This document shows, one piece after another, positions 16,830-25,266 of a stretch of 64,000 nt of DNA. This DNA is from Szabonella alba. GTDB taxonomy: Bacteria > Pseudomonadota > Alphaproteobacteria > Rhodobacterales > Rhodobacteraceae. The notes under the pieces are model-generated. The model was not told where the DNA came from. It saw only the letters and a list, made by a program, of their open reading frames with translations, and did no database searches. Each line of letters starts with the position of its first letter. Within the stretch, counting starts at the first letter, position 1. A program made the translations under genes and the position numbers. The stretch covers positions 124,001 through 188,000 of the forward strand of contig NZ_JAESVN010000005.1 in NCBI RefSeq assembly GCF_016765775.1. Direction: 5' to 3'.

Positions 16830-17807
16830 ATGATCCGGGATTTCGGCAAGGCACCCGATAACGCGTTGGTTCATGGCGTGACCCTGAGCGCTGGCAATCT
16901 GCAGGCCGAGATCCTGACATGGGGGGCGGCGCTGCGCTCGGTCCGTCTTGCGGGCGTCGCGCATGACCTGACCCATGGTGTTCAGCGGATGGCGGATTTC
17001 TTTCCCGACATGCGCTTTCACGGGGCCATCGTCGGGCCGGTTGCCAATCGCATCAGCGGTGCGCGGGCGGTGATCGACGGGCGGGAACACCGGTTCGAGA
17101 TTGACAGTGAACCGGGGGCGACCTTGCATTCCGGCCCGTCGGGCCTGCATCGCCGCCTCTGGCAGATTGCGGATCATCGCCCCGACCGGCTGGTGCTGCA
17201 CTGCGCGTTGGCCGATGGGGAAGGCGGCTTTCCCGGCAATCGGGTGATCCGCGCCACTTATGGCCTGCAGGCCCCCGCGACGCTGCGCCTGACCATCACC
17301 ATGCAGACCGATGCGCCGACAGTCGCCAATCCGGCGCATCACGGCTATTGGACCCTTGACGGGCCGGGCGGCATTGCGGGGCAGCGCCTGTGCATCAATG
17401 CCGACCATGTGACCGAGGTGGATGCCGCCCTGCTGCCGACGGGGCGGCTGCTGCCGGTGGCGGAAAGCGGTTTCGATTTCCGCGCGCCGCGGCTGATCGA
17501 ACCGGGCCAGCCACCGCTTGATACGAATTTCTGCCTGTCCCGCGCGCGGGGGAAACTGCGCGATGTGCTGTGGCTGGAGGGGCGTTCGGGCGTGTCGCTG
17601 ACGCTGGCCACAACCGAACCGGGCCTGCAGATCTATGATCAGCGCCCGGGCTATCAGGCGCTGGCGATCGAGCCTCAATTCTGGCCGGATGCACCAAACC
17701 GGCCCGAATTTCCGCCCATAATGCTGCAACCCGGGCAGGACTGGCAGCAGGTCAGTGAATGGCGCTTTGCCCGCCCCGGTGAAACACCATCCACGCTTTC
17801 ACCTTGA
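16830..17807 (+). CDS. galM: Aldose 1-epimerase (mutarotase)
   Basis: Interconverts alpha and beta anomers of galactose or glucose. The 325-residue protein has the galactose mutarotase beta-sandwich features: VGPVANRI, the catalytic His in NPAHHGYWTLDG, DTNFCL and the catalytic Glu in ALAIEPQFWPDAPN. It stands alone on the plus strand. With the dgo genes about 14 kb away it could serve galactose oxidation, but the genes are not linked in one operon. Confidence 0.92.
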   Translation: MIRDFGKAPDNALVHGVTLSAGNLQAEILTWGAALRSVRLAGVAHDLTHGVQRMADFFPDMRFHGAIVGPVANRISGARAVIDGREHRFEIDSEPGATLHSGPSGLHRRLWQIADHRPDRLVLHCALADGEGGFPGNRVIRATYGLQAPATLRLTITMQTDAPTVANPAHHGYWTLDGPGGIAGQRLCINADHVTEVDAALLPTGRLLPVAESGFDFRAPRLIEPGQPPLDTNFCLSRARGKLRDVLWLEGRSGVSLTLATTEPGLQIYDQRPGYQALAIEPQFWPDAPNRPEFPPIMLQPGQDWQQVSEWRFARPGETPSTLSP

Positions 17808-17880
17808 ACAAATACCCTTGTGAATGAACTGGCGGGGGTGAACCAGCCCGCAAGGCCGGGAGGGGGCAGACAGCCCCCTT
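17802..17880 (-). repeat. Intergenic double-hairpin repeat (family member g)
   Basis: Read on the minus strand: GGGGGCTGTCTGCCCCC hairpin, then a CGGCCTTGCGGGC half-palindrome, then TTCACCCCC, a diverged insert, and the tail GGGTATTTG. It lies downstream of the iron alcohol dehydrogenase (sense orientation) and touches the galM stop. Same plan as the element at 39438 and 50592. Confidence 0.6.
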
Positions 17881-17947
17881 GACCGGTTTCCGGTATGCCC
17901 CCCGGTCATCGTCAGCGCCGAAGACAGAACGGCGCCGACCCAAGAGG

Positions 17948-19108
17948 TCACAGACAGGTTTCGAACAGGGCGCGGGTATTGTCTTTCGTCATTTCGACCG
18001 GATTGCCGCCGCAGGACGGATCTTCCAGCGCCATATCGGTCAGCCTGTCCAGATCCGCGGCCTTCACGCCCAAAGCGGTCAGGTTTCCGGGGATCGAAAG
18101 CTCGGTCCGCAGGCTCATGATCCTTGCGCGGAACCCGTCGAAACCGCCCGCGATGCCCAGATAGGCCGAGGCCGCGATGATGCGATCCTCAATGGCGGCG
18201 CGGTTGAAATCCAGCACCATCGGCATGACGACCGCATTGGTGGTGCCGTGATGGGTGCCATAGACCGCGCCGACCGGATGGGACAGCGAATGGATCGCCC
18301 CCAGCCCTTTCTGGAAGGCGACCGCCCCCATGGCGGCGGCGGACATCATATGCGCGCGGGCCATCAGGTCGGTCGGGTTGGTATAGACGCGGGGCAGGTT
18401 TTCAAAGACCAGCCGCATCCCTTCCAGCGCGATGCCCTGCGACATCGGGTGGTAGAAGGGGCTGCAATAGGCCTCAAGGCAATGCGCCAGCGCATCCATG
18501 CCGGTGCCCGCCGTGATGAAGGCGGGCATGCCAACGGTCAGTTCCGGATCGCAGATCGTGATCGCGGGCATCAGTTTGGGATGGAAGATGATCTTCTTCT
18601 TATGGGTTTCCGAATTGGTCAGAACGCCTGCGCGCCCGACCTCGGACCCGGTGCCTGCGGTGGTGGGCACGGCAAGGATCGGCGCGATTTTCGCCTCATC
18701 CGCGCGCGTATACCAATCGTCGACATCTTCCAGATCCCAGACCGAAAGATCGGCCCGCTGCCCCGCCATCAGCGCGATCATCTTGCCCAGATCCAGCGCC
18801 GAGCCGCCGCCGAAACAGATCACCCCGTCATGGCCACCTGCCTTGTAGGCGGCGATACCGGCAGCCATATTGCCCTCATTCGGGTTCGGATCGACCTCGG
18901 AAAACAGGGCGCGGCCCAGCCCGGCCCCCTCCAGCACATCCAGTGCCGCCGCCGTGATCGGCAGGGTTGCCAGCGCCTTGTCGGTGACCAAGAGCGGGCG
19001 CGCCATTCCGGCCGCGCGCGCATGATCGGCCAGTTCCGCGATCCGGCCCGCGCCGAACTTGATGGCCGTGGGATAGGACCAGTTCCGGTTGGGAACAGCT
19101 TGGGTCAT
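17948..19108 (-). CDS. Iron-containing alcohol dehydrogenase
   Basis: A 386-residue group III (Fe-type) NAD(P)-dependent alcohol dehydrogenase. Visible features are GGGSALDLGK (cofactor), PTTAGTGSEVGRAGVLT, and the metal-binding block GMDALAHCLEAY with later SHPVGAVYGTHHG. It is the third gene of an operon after a glutamine-synthetase-like ligase and an aldehyde dehydrogenase; its start overlaps the dehydrogenase stop by 4 bases. A role in oxidising the alcohol of a gamma-glutamylated amino alcohol fits this order but is inference; butanol- or 1,3-propanediol-type alcohols are alternatives. Confidence 0.9.
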   Translation of the reverse strand: MTQAVPNRNWSYPTAIKFGAGRIAELADHARAAGMARPLLVTDKALATLPITAAALDVLEGAGLGRALFSEVDPNPNEGNMAAGIAAYKAGGHDGVICFGGGSALDLGKMIALMAGQRADLSVWDLEDVDDWYTRADEAKIAPILAVPTTAGTGSEVGRAGVLTNSETHKKKIIFHPKLMPAITICDPELTVGMPAFITAGTGMDALAHCLEAYCSPFYHPMSQGIALEGMRLVFENLPRVYTNPTDLMARAHMMSAAAMGAVAFQKGLGAIHSLSHPVGAVYGTHHGTTNAVVMPMVLDFNRAAIEDRIIAASAYLGIAGGFDGFRARIMSLRTELSIPGNLTALGVKAADLDRLTDMALEDPSCGGNPVEMTKDNTRALFETCL

Positions 19109-20490
19109 TTCGTCACCTGTTTGAGATGGTAGGATTTAGGCCGCGTCACCGAATGGAAGCCCAGATAGGACAGCGATCCGCCGCGCCCGGTATCCTTGCA
19201 GCCGGTCCAGCACAGCGCGGGATCAAGGTAATCGCAGCGGTTCATCAGGACGGTCCCGGTTTCCAACTGCGCGCCGATTTCGGCGGCGGCCCCGGCATCT
19301 TTTGTCCATATCGAACATGTCAGTCCATAGGGGCTGTCATTCATAAGGGAAATCGCCTCATCGTCGCCGGAAACTTTCATGATTCCAACAACGGGGCCAA
19401 AACTTTCCTCGGTCATGACGCGCATGGAATGGGTCACATCGACAAGGATCTGCGGCGCCAGATAGGCACCGCCATCATCGGCGGGAAACAGGGCCGGGTC
19501 GATCAGCCCGCGCGCGCCCGCCACCACGGCCTCGGCCACCTGTTCGCGCACGACACGGGCAAAGCGGGCATTGGCCATCGGCCCCAGCGTGGTTTCGGGC
19601 GCGAAAGGATTGCCCAGCCGCAGACCCTTCACCCAGTCCACGGCCTTTTCGACAAAGGCGTCATACAGGCTTTCATGGACATAGATCCGTTCGATCCCGC
19701 AGCAGCATTGCCCGGCATTGAACATCGCGCCATCCATTAGCCCGTCCACCGCCGCATCCAGATCGGCATCGGCGCGGACATAGCCGGGATCCTTGCCGCC
19801 CAGTTCCAGCCCCATCGCGGTGAAGGTGCCCGCTGCGGCGCGTTCCATCGCCTGACCGCCCCTGACCGAGCCGGTGAAATTGACGAAATCGAAGGCGCGG
19901 CCCGCGATCAGGCTTTCGGTCGTGGCATGGTCCAGCACAAGGTTCTGGAACACATCCGCAGGCACGCCCGCCGCGTGGAACGCCTCGGCCAGCCGTTCCC
20001 CGACCAGAAGCGTCTGGCTGGCATGTTTCAGTACCACCGTATTGCCCGCGATCAGGGCCGGGGCCAGCGTGTTGATCGTGGTGAGATATGGATAGTTCCA
20101 CGGTGCCACGATGAACACCACGCCGACCGGCGCACGGTGCAGCGCGCGGTGAAAGCGGTCACTGTCTTCGACCACTTTCGGGGCCAGCGTCTCGGCCGCG
20201 ATCGAGGCCATGTAGTCGGCACGGTCGCGCACTCCGCCGAATTCACCGCCATAGCGGGTGGGGCGGCCCATCTGCCATGCCAGTTCCTCAACCAGAAGAT
20301 CCTTCTTTTCCTCCAGTTTCGCGACACCGGCCCGGACCAGCGCGATGCGCTCCTCCAGCGGGCGGGCGGCCCAGTCCTTTTGTGCGGCGCGCGCCTTCTC
20401 GACGGCCTGCCGCGCGGCATCGGGCGCAAGCGGTATCCGTTCGGCCCAGACAGAGCCATCGACGGGGGAAATCAGCTGGATCGGGTTCAT
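19105..20490 (-). CDS. NAD(P)-dependent aldehyde dehydrogenase
   Basis: A 461-residue aldehyde dehydrogenase. The catalytic Glu lies in MGLELGGKDPGYV, the catalytic Cys in FNAGQCCCGIERIYV, and FIVAPWNYPYLTTINTLAPALIAGN is the cofactor-binding entry. EESFGPVVGIM near the end is conserved in the family. It sits between the ligase gene (50 bases upstream) and the iron alcohol dehydrogenase (4-base overlap), so it likely oxidises the aldehyde made by that alcohol dehydrogenase. Confidence 0.92.
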   Translation of the reverse strand: MNPIQLISPVDGSVWAERIPLAPDAARQAVEKARAAQKDWAARPLEERIALVRAGVAKLEEKKDLLVEELAWQMGRPTRYGGEFGGVRDRADYMASIAAETLAPKVVEDSDRFHRALHRAPVGVVFIVAPWNYPYLTTINTLAPALIAGNTVVLKHASQTLLVGERLAEAFHAAGVPADVFQNLVLDHATTESLIAGRAFDFVNFTGSVRGGQAMERAAAGTFTAMGLELGGKDPGYVRADADLDAAVDGLMDGAMFNAGQCCCGIERIYVHESLYDAFVEKAVDWVKGLRLGNPFAPETTLGPMANARFARVVREQVAEAVVAGARGLIDPALFPADDGGAYLAPQILVDVTHSMRVMTEESFGPVVGIMKVSGDDEAISLMNDSPYGLTCSIWTKDAGAAAEIGAQLETGTVLMNRCDYLDPALCWTGCKDTGRGGSLSYLGFHSVTRPKSYHLKQVTK

Positions 20491-20540
20491 ATCTGTCCTC
20501 TTGGGGTTCCCGGGTTTGGGCCCGGGTTGGGCGCCGGCGC

Positions 20541-21920
20541 TCAGGCGCGTTCCATCAGGCGGTTGACCTCAAAATCGGTCACCACGCGGTTATGTTCGGA
20601 AACCTCCCACATCGCTGCGTGGTGGTAATGGTCGATCACCTCATCGCCGAAGGCTTTGCGCAGCATGGCCGATCCGTGCATCCGTTTCGCCGCCTCGTCA
20701 AGCGTGGCGGGAATCGCACGCATGCCTTCGGCCTGATACATGTCGCCCTTCAGTTCCGGCTCAAGCGGCAGCTTGCGTTCGATCCCGTCCAGCCCGGCCG
20801 CCAGCAAGGCCGCCAGCGCCAGATAGGGGTTCAGATCGGCCCCGCCGATCCGGCATTCGACGCGCACGCCCTTGGTGCCCGCGCCGCAGACGCGGAAGCC
20901 CGCCGTGCGGTTGTCGCAGGACCAGACCGCCTTGGTGGGGGCGAACATGCCGACAGTGAATCGTTTGTAGCTGTTCACATAAGGGGCAAGGAAGGCGGTG
21001 ATATCGCCGATATGCTCCAGTTGGCCCGCAAGGAAATGGCGCATCGTGTCGGACATGCCATGTTCGCCGTTTTCGTCGCGAAAAGCGGGTTTGCCGTCCG
21101 ACCACAGCGACTGATGCACATGGCTCGATGATCCCGCCCGGCGATGGTCATATTTCGCCATGAAGGTCACCGACCGGCCCTTGGCCCATGCGATTTCCTT
21201 CACCCCGGTCTTGGTGATCGAATGGTTGTCGGCCGTGTCCAGCGCATCGGAATAGCGGATGTTGATTTCTTCCTGCCCGGCATCGGCTTCACCCTTGGAA
21301 CATTCGACGGGGATATTCGCGCCGTATAGCCCGTTGCGGATGGCGCGCATCACGTCATCCTCCATCGTGGTCTGGAAGATCTGGTAATCGGCATTATGCG
21401 CGGCCATGGTGCGCAGATCGCGGATGCCACCTGTCTGCTGGATACTGTCGCGCAGGGATTCATAGCTGTTCTGGAACAGGTAAAACTCAAGCTCCGTCGC
21501 CATGATCGGATCAAACCCCAGGGCGCGGGCGCGTTCGACCTGCCGTTTCAGCACCGCGCGGGGGGAATGGGGGACGGGTTCGTGGCTGTGATGGTCCAGA
21601 TGGTCACAGATCACCAGCGCGGTTGCGGGCAGCCAGGGCACCCGGCGCAGAGTGGACAGGTCCGCCTTCATGACATAATCGCCGTATCCCGCCTGCCATG
21701 AGGTGGAGCGATACCCCTGCACCGTGTTCATCTCCATATCCGTGGCGATGAGATAGTTGCAGCAATGGGTTTCCTCCCATGCCGTTTCAAGGAAGTTGCG
21801 GACGTGGAAGCGTTTGCCGGTCAGACGTCCCTGCATGTCGATGGCAGCGGCGATCACGGTGTCGATCTCACCGGTATCGGCAGCGGTTTTCAACTCATCC
21901 AGCGTCATGTTTCCGGGCAT
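20541..21920 (-). CDS. Glutamine synthetase-like gamma-glutamyl amide ligase
   Basis: A 459-residue member of the glutamine synthetase superfamily, closer to the PuuA/IpuC/GlnA3-type gamma-glutamyl-amine ligases than to housekeeping GlnA. Signatures include MATELEFYLF (metal-binding Glu), SSSHVHQSLW (HxH-type), RFTVGMFAPTKAVWSCDNRTAGFRV and ECRIGGADLNPYLALAALLAAGLDGIE. The start at 21920 has a GGGAGAGG ribosome site; a second ATG is at 21908. As the first gene before an aldehyde and an alcohol dehydrogenase, it likely ligates glutamate to an amine or amino alcohol; the amine is unknown. Confidence 0.85.
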   Translation of the reverse strand: MPGNMTLDELKTAADTGEIDTVIAAAIDMQGRLTGKRFHVRNFLETAWEETHCCNYLIATDMEMNTVQGYRSTSWQAGYGDYVMKADLSTLRRVPWLPATALVICDHLDHHSHEPVPHSPRAVLKRQVERARALGFDPIMATELEFYLFQNSYESLRDSIQQTGGIRDLRTMAAHNADYQIFQTTMEDDVMRAIRNGLYGANIPVECSKGEADAGQEEINIRYSDALDTADNHSITKTGVKEIAWAKGRSVTFMAKYDHRRAGSSSHVHQSLWSDGKPAFRDENGEHGMSDTMRHFLAGQLEHIGDITAFLAPYVNSYKRFTVGMFAPTKAVWSCDNRTAGFRVCGAGTKGVRVECRIGGADLNPYLALAALLAAGLDGIERKLPLEPELKGDMYQAEGMRAIPATLDEAAKRMHGSAMLRKAFGDEVIDHYHHAAMWEVSEHNRVVTDFEVNRLMERA

Positions 21921-22068
21921 GTCCGGCCTCTCCCTTGCTGTTTCCCTGTTCGTCCCCCTGCCGGTTTCACACGGCTTGCGGATGTGCCCTTCGTCGGGCG
22001 CGTCCGGGGGCAATCGGGCAAGGCTAGCGCGGGGAAATGCGCGACGCCAGCCCCCTTCGGCAGGGCCA

Positions 22069-22965
22069 TCAAACGGGCGGGATCGGGGGCGCAAGCGGGC
22101 GGCGGCGCATGCCAGACAAGGCGTTGAAGGCGACGGCAGTCATCAGCACTGCGCCCCCCGCCAGAGTGCCGGGACTGGCGGTTTCGCCCATCAGCGCCCA
22201 GACCCAGACCGGGGCCAGCATCACCTCGACCATGGTCAGCAGCGTCAGTTCGGCGGCAGGGATCACGCGGCTGCCCAGCGTATAAAGCATCATTCCGGCG
22301 GCCAGCAGTCCCGCCCCCATGCCCATTGAAATCACGATGTCGCGGGGCGGCACGGCTAGCGTGCCGGGCTGCACGGTCAGCACCAGCGCCGCCGCGATCA
22401 TCGACATCACCCCTCCAAGCGCAATCGCGGGCAACATGTCGTTCAGCCGTCCCCAGCGCAGCGACAGGGTGAAGGTGGCAAAACCGGCGGCTGAGAGAAG
22501 CGCCGCCAGATTGCCCGTAAGCGCGCCCATCGACAGCCCCTCGCGCACCATCAGGAAAATGCCGATGCCCGCCAGCGCAATGGCTGCCCATGTCGCGCTG
22601 CGCACGCTTTCGCCCAGCAGCAGAAAGCCCAGAACCGCTGCAAGAAAGGGCGAGGCTGCGAAGAGAAAGACCGCGTTGGCGACGGTGGTTGCCTGAATGG
22701 CATAGATTGCGCCCGCAAAGGCCGCGACAAGCCCAAGCCCGCCCACCAGCCCCGGCCAGCCCACGCGGCGCAGGGGCGCGATCAGCGCGCCGCCATTGCG
22801 CCATGCGATGAAGGCAAGCAGAACCGGCACCATCCCCGCCGAGCGCCAGAACAGGATCGCCCATGTTCCGGCCTCGTCGATCTGGCGGATGACAAGGCCC
22901 ATGGCCGACCACAGCACTGACGCCACCACCACCAGCACGACGCCCGGCCCGTAAGTCATCGCCAC
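22069..22965 (-). CDS. EamA/DMT-family transporter
   Basis: A 298-residue protein with ten hydrophobic segments in two repeated halves, the drug/metabolite transporter plan. LWSAMGLVIRQIDEAGTWAILFWRS opens the first EamA half, and LLTMVEVMLAPVWVWALMGETASPGTLAGGAVLM closes the second. It lies 148 bases upstream of the ligase gene on the same strand and might move the same substrate or product, but no substrate can be read. Confidence 0.85.
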   Translation of the reverse strand: MAMTYGPGVVLVVVASVLWSAMGLVIRQIDEAGTWAILFWRSAGMVPVLLAFIAWRNGGALIAPLRRVGWPGLVGGLGLVAAFAGAIYAIQATTVANAVFLFAASPFLAAVLGFLLLGESVRSATWAAIALAGIGIFLMVREGLSMGALTGNLAALLSAAGFATFTLSLRWGRLNDMLPAIALGGVMSMIAAALVLTVQPGTLAVPPRDIVISMGMGAGLLAAGMMLYTLGSRVIPAAELTLLTMVEVMLAPVWVWALMGETASPGTLAGGAVLMTAVAFNALSGMRRRPLAPPIPPV

Positions 22966-23069
22966 CCTCCGCTTGCGGCGTCAGACTGGCCGGGGGGCGG
23001 GGACCGGTCTGTTCCGTTCCCGACAGGCGATGCCGTTTTGGCGGGAAGGCGGGGCGTCAGCGGCCACCA

Positions 23070-24005
23070 TCAGTAGCCGCGCGCGCGGTCCACCAGATGC
23101 AGCAGCGGCTGCCCCGCTTCGGCGCGGCAGATGTTTTCCACGATCACCCGGCTGGCCGAGGCGGGGCGGGTTTCGGCGGCGATATGGGGGGTGACGGTCA
23201 CGCGGGGATGGGACCAGAACGGATGATCCTTGGGCAGGGGTTCGACGCGGAACACATCAAGCGTGGCATGGCCCAGCCGCCCGGCATCCAGTTCCGCCAA
23301 CAGCGCGTCATCCTCGATCAGCGCGCCCCGGCCGGGGTTCACGATGCAGGCCCCATCGGGCAGCAGCGCCAGCCGTTCGGCATTCAGGATATTCTCGGTT
23401 CCGGGCGTTTTCGGCAGCAGCAGCACGACGATCTGCGCGGTTTTCAGCAAGCGGCGCAGCCCGTCCTCGCCATGCTCCGAGGGCAAGCCGGAAATGGATT
23501 TCGGGCTGCGCGACCAGCCTGTGACCGGAAAGCCAAGCCCACTCAGCGCGTGCGCGCAGGCCAGCCCCAGTTCGCCCATGCCCAGCATCGCGACGGGGCG
23601 TTCGGGGGCAATCGGCGGGCAGGTCGCATCCCAGATGTGATCGGGATTGACGATATAGCGGTCCATGCCAAGGTGGTGACGCAGCACATGGCCGGTGACC
23701 CATTCCACCATCCCGGCGGTCAGTGCGGGATCCACCATGCGCGCAAGGGGCTGGATCAGGGTTTGATTGCCGACGATGTTTTCCACCCCGGCCCAGAGGT
23801 TCAGCACCGCCTTGGCGCCGGTGAAGGGCGAAAAATCGGTGATCTCACCGCCCGGTGCAAAGATGATGTAATCAACCGATGCCGGATCGGCGGGACGGTC
23901 GGGCGTCAGCTCTGCCACGATGCCGGCCTCGTTCAGGGCGGCCTTCAGCGGCGCTTCATAGGCGGGCCAGCGCGCGGCGCCTGCGGCGAAATAGATCAGG
24001 GGCAT
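23070..24005 (-). CDS. ghrA: Glyoxylate/hydroxypyruvate reductase A-like 2-hydroxyacid dehydrogenase
   Basis: Reduces glyoxylate or hydroxypyruvate with NADPH. The 311-residue protein has the D-2-hydroxyacid dehydrogenase layout: MLGMGELGLACA (Rossmann loop), INPGRGALI-type VNPGRGALIEDDALL with the catalytic Arg, and VTPHIAAETRP with the catalytic His. LWAGVENIVGN and the short N-terminal domain match GhrA. The ATG at 24005 is chosen for MPLIYFAAG; the frame is open 14 codons further. It follows rodA on the same strand after 104 bases. Confidence 0.87.
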   Translation of the reverse strand: MPLIYFAAGAARWPAYEAPLKAALNEAGIVAELTPDRPADPASVDYIIFAPGGEITDFSPFTGAKAVLNLWAGVENIVGNQTLIQPLARMVDPALTAGMVEWVTGHVLRHHLGMDRYIVNPDHIWDATCPPIAPERPVAMLGMGELGLACAHALSGLGFPVTGWSRSPKSISGLPSEHGEDGLRRLLKTAQIVVLLLPKTPGTENILNAERLALLPDGACIVNPGRGALIEDDALLAELDAGRLGHATLDVFRVEPLPKDHPFWSHPRVTVTPHIAAETRPASASRVIVENICRAEAGQPLLHLVDRARGY

Positions 24006-24109
24006 GTCGGTCCTTTCCGGGCTTTCCTGCAAGGTGTCGCATCCCATGGCACACTGTTCAAGCCTTGCGGACCTTTGCAGGGCTTGTCACGCCCAACGGG
24101 CTGCGCGGC

Positions 24110-25249
24110 CTATCGGGGCCGGTGGACATGCGCACTTTGCGCGATGCCGAATGCCGCCAGCAACACCAGCATCGAGGATCCGCCATAGCTGACCAGCGGC
24201 AGGGGCACGCCCACAACCGGCGCCAGTCCCATCACCATCAGCATATTGACCGCGAAATAGAAGAAGAACGTCGCAGCGATGCCCAATGTCACAAGGCTCG
24301 CAAACCGGTCCTTGTTCTGGATTGCCGAGGCAATACAGAACGCCAGCACCAGCACATAGAGGATCAGAAGGGAAATGCCGCCGATGAAACCGAATTCCTC
24401 GGCCAAAGTGGTGAAGATGAAATCGGTGTGCTTTTCGGGCAGGAAGTTCAGCCGCGACTGCGTGCCTTGCATGAAGCCGCGCCCGGTCCAGCCGCCCGAA
24501 CCCAGAGCGATCTTGGCCTGACTGATGTGATAGCCCGCACCCAGCGGGTCCTGACTGGGATCAAGGAAGGTGTCGATGCGGCGATATTGGTAATCTTTCA
24601 GCAATTGCCATTCGGTGCCGCGTGACGTCAGGACCGCCGCCACGCCTCCGCCGCCCAGCCCGGCCACCACTGCGAAATACAGCCAGTGAACGCCCGCGCA
24701 GAACATCACCACCGCGCCGCCGCCCAGCAACAGCAATGCCGTGCCCAGATCGGGCTGCCCCATCACCAGCGCCACCGGCAACAGGATCAGCGCAACCGGA
24801 ATGAGCACCCAGAGCGGTCGCGAGGTTTTCTTGATGTCCAGCCAGTCGTAATAGGCCGCAAGCAGCATCACCAATGTGATCTTCGTCAGTTCCGAAGGCT
24901 GCAGGCGCAAAGGGCCGATCTCGATCCAGCGCTGTGCGCCCATGCCGACCGTGCCAAAGAACTCGACCCCCAGCAGCAAAAGCAGTGACAGCGCATAGGC
25001 CAGCCCCGCCATGTTGCGCCAAAACCAGATCGGCACGAAGGCGATGAAAAACATCACCACCAGCCCCGCCGCAAAACGCTTCATCTGCGGCTCGGACCAG
25101 ACCTCGATCCGCCCACCCGCGACTGAATAAAGCATCAGGAACCCGACCGAGGCGATGGCGGCCAGCAGCAGCACCAGCGCCCAGTTCAGATGCAGGATCT
25201 TGCGGGCGCCGGTCGGCGCGGTCTTGAGACGGTATTCAAGAAAACTCAT
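24110..25249 (-). CDS. rodA: Rod-shape SEDS glycosyltransferase
   Basis: Polymerises peptidoglycan glycan strands with PBP2 during elongation. The 379-residue protein has about ten membrane segments. SEDS hallmarks are LQPSELTKITLVML, GQPDLGTALLLL, SGGWTGRGFMQGTQSRLNFLPEKHTDFIF and PLPLVSYGGSSML. Last gene of mreB-mreC-mreD-mrdA-rodA, 17 bases after mrdA. Confidence 0.97.
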   Translation of the reverse strand: MSFLEYRLKTAPTGARKILHLNWALVLLLAAIASVGFLMLYSVAGGRIEVWSEPQMKRFAAGLVVMFFIAFVPIWFWRNMAGLAYALSLLLLLGVEFFGTVGMGAQRWIEIGPLRLQPSELTKITLVMLLAAYYDWLDIKKTSRPLWVLIPVALILLPVALVMGQPDLGTALLLLGGGAVVMFCAGVHWLYFAVVAGLGGGGVAAVLTSRGTEWQLLKDYQYRRIDTFLDPSQDPLGAGYHISQAKIALGSGGWTGRGFMQGTQSRLNFLPEKHTDFIFTTLAEEFGFIGGISLLILYVLVLAFCIASAIQNKDRFASLVTLGIAATFFFYFAVNMLMVMGLAPVVGVPLPLVSYGGSSMLVLLAAFGIAQSAHVHRPR

Positions 25250-25266
25250 CGCAATTTTCCCGGATC

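Noticed and set aside
20541-21920. Reading this gene as housekeeping glutamine synthetase glnA
   Set aside because: Its length, context with alcohol and aldehyde dehydrogenases and lack of a glnB-type neighbour favour a gamma-glutamyl amide ligase.
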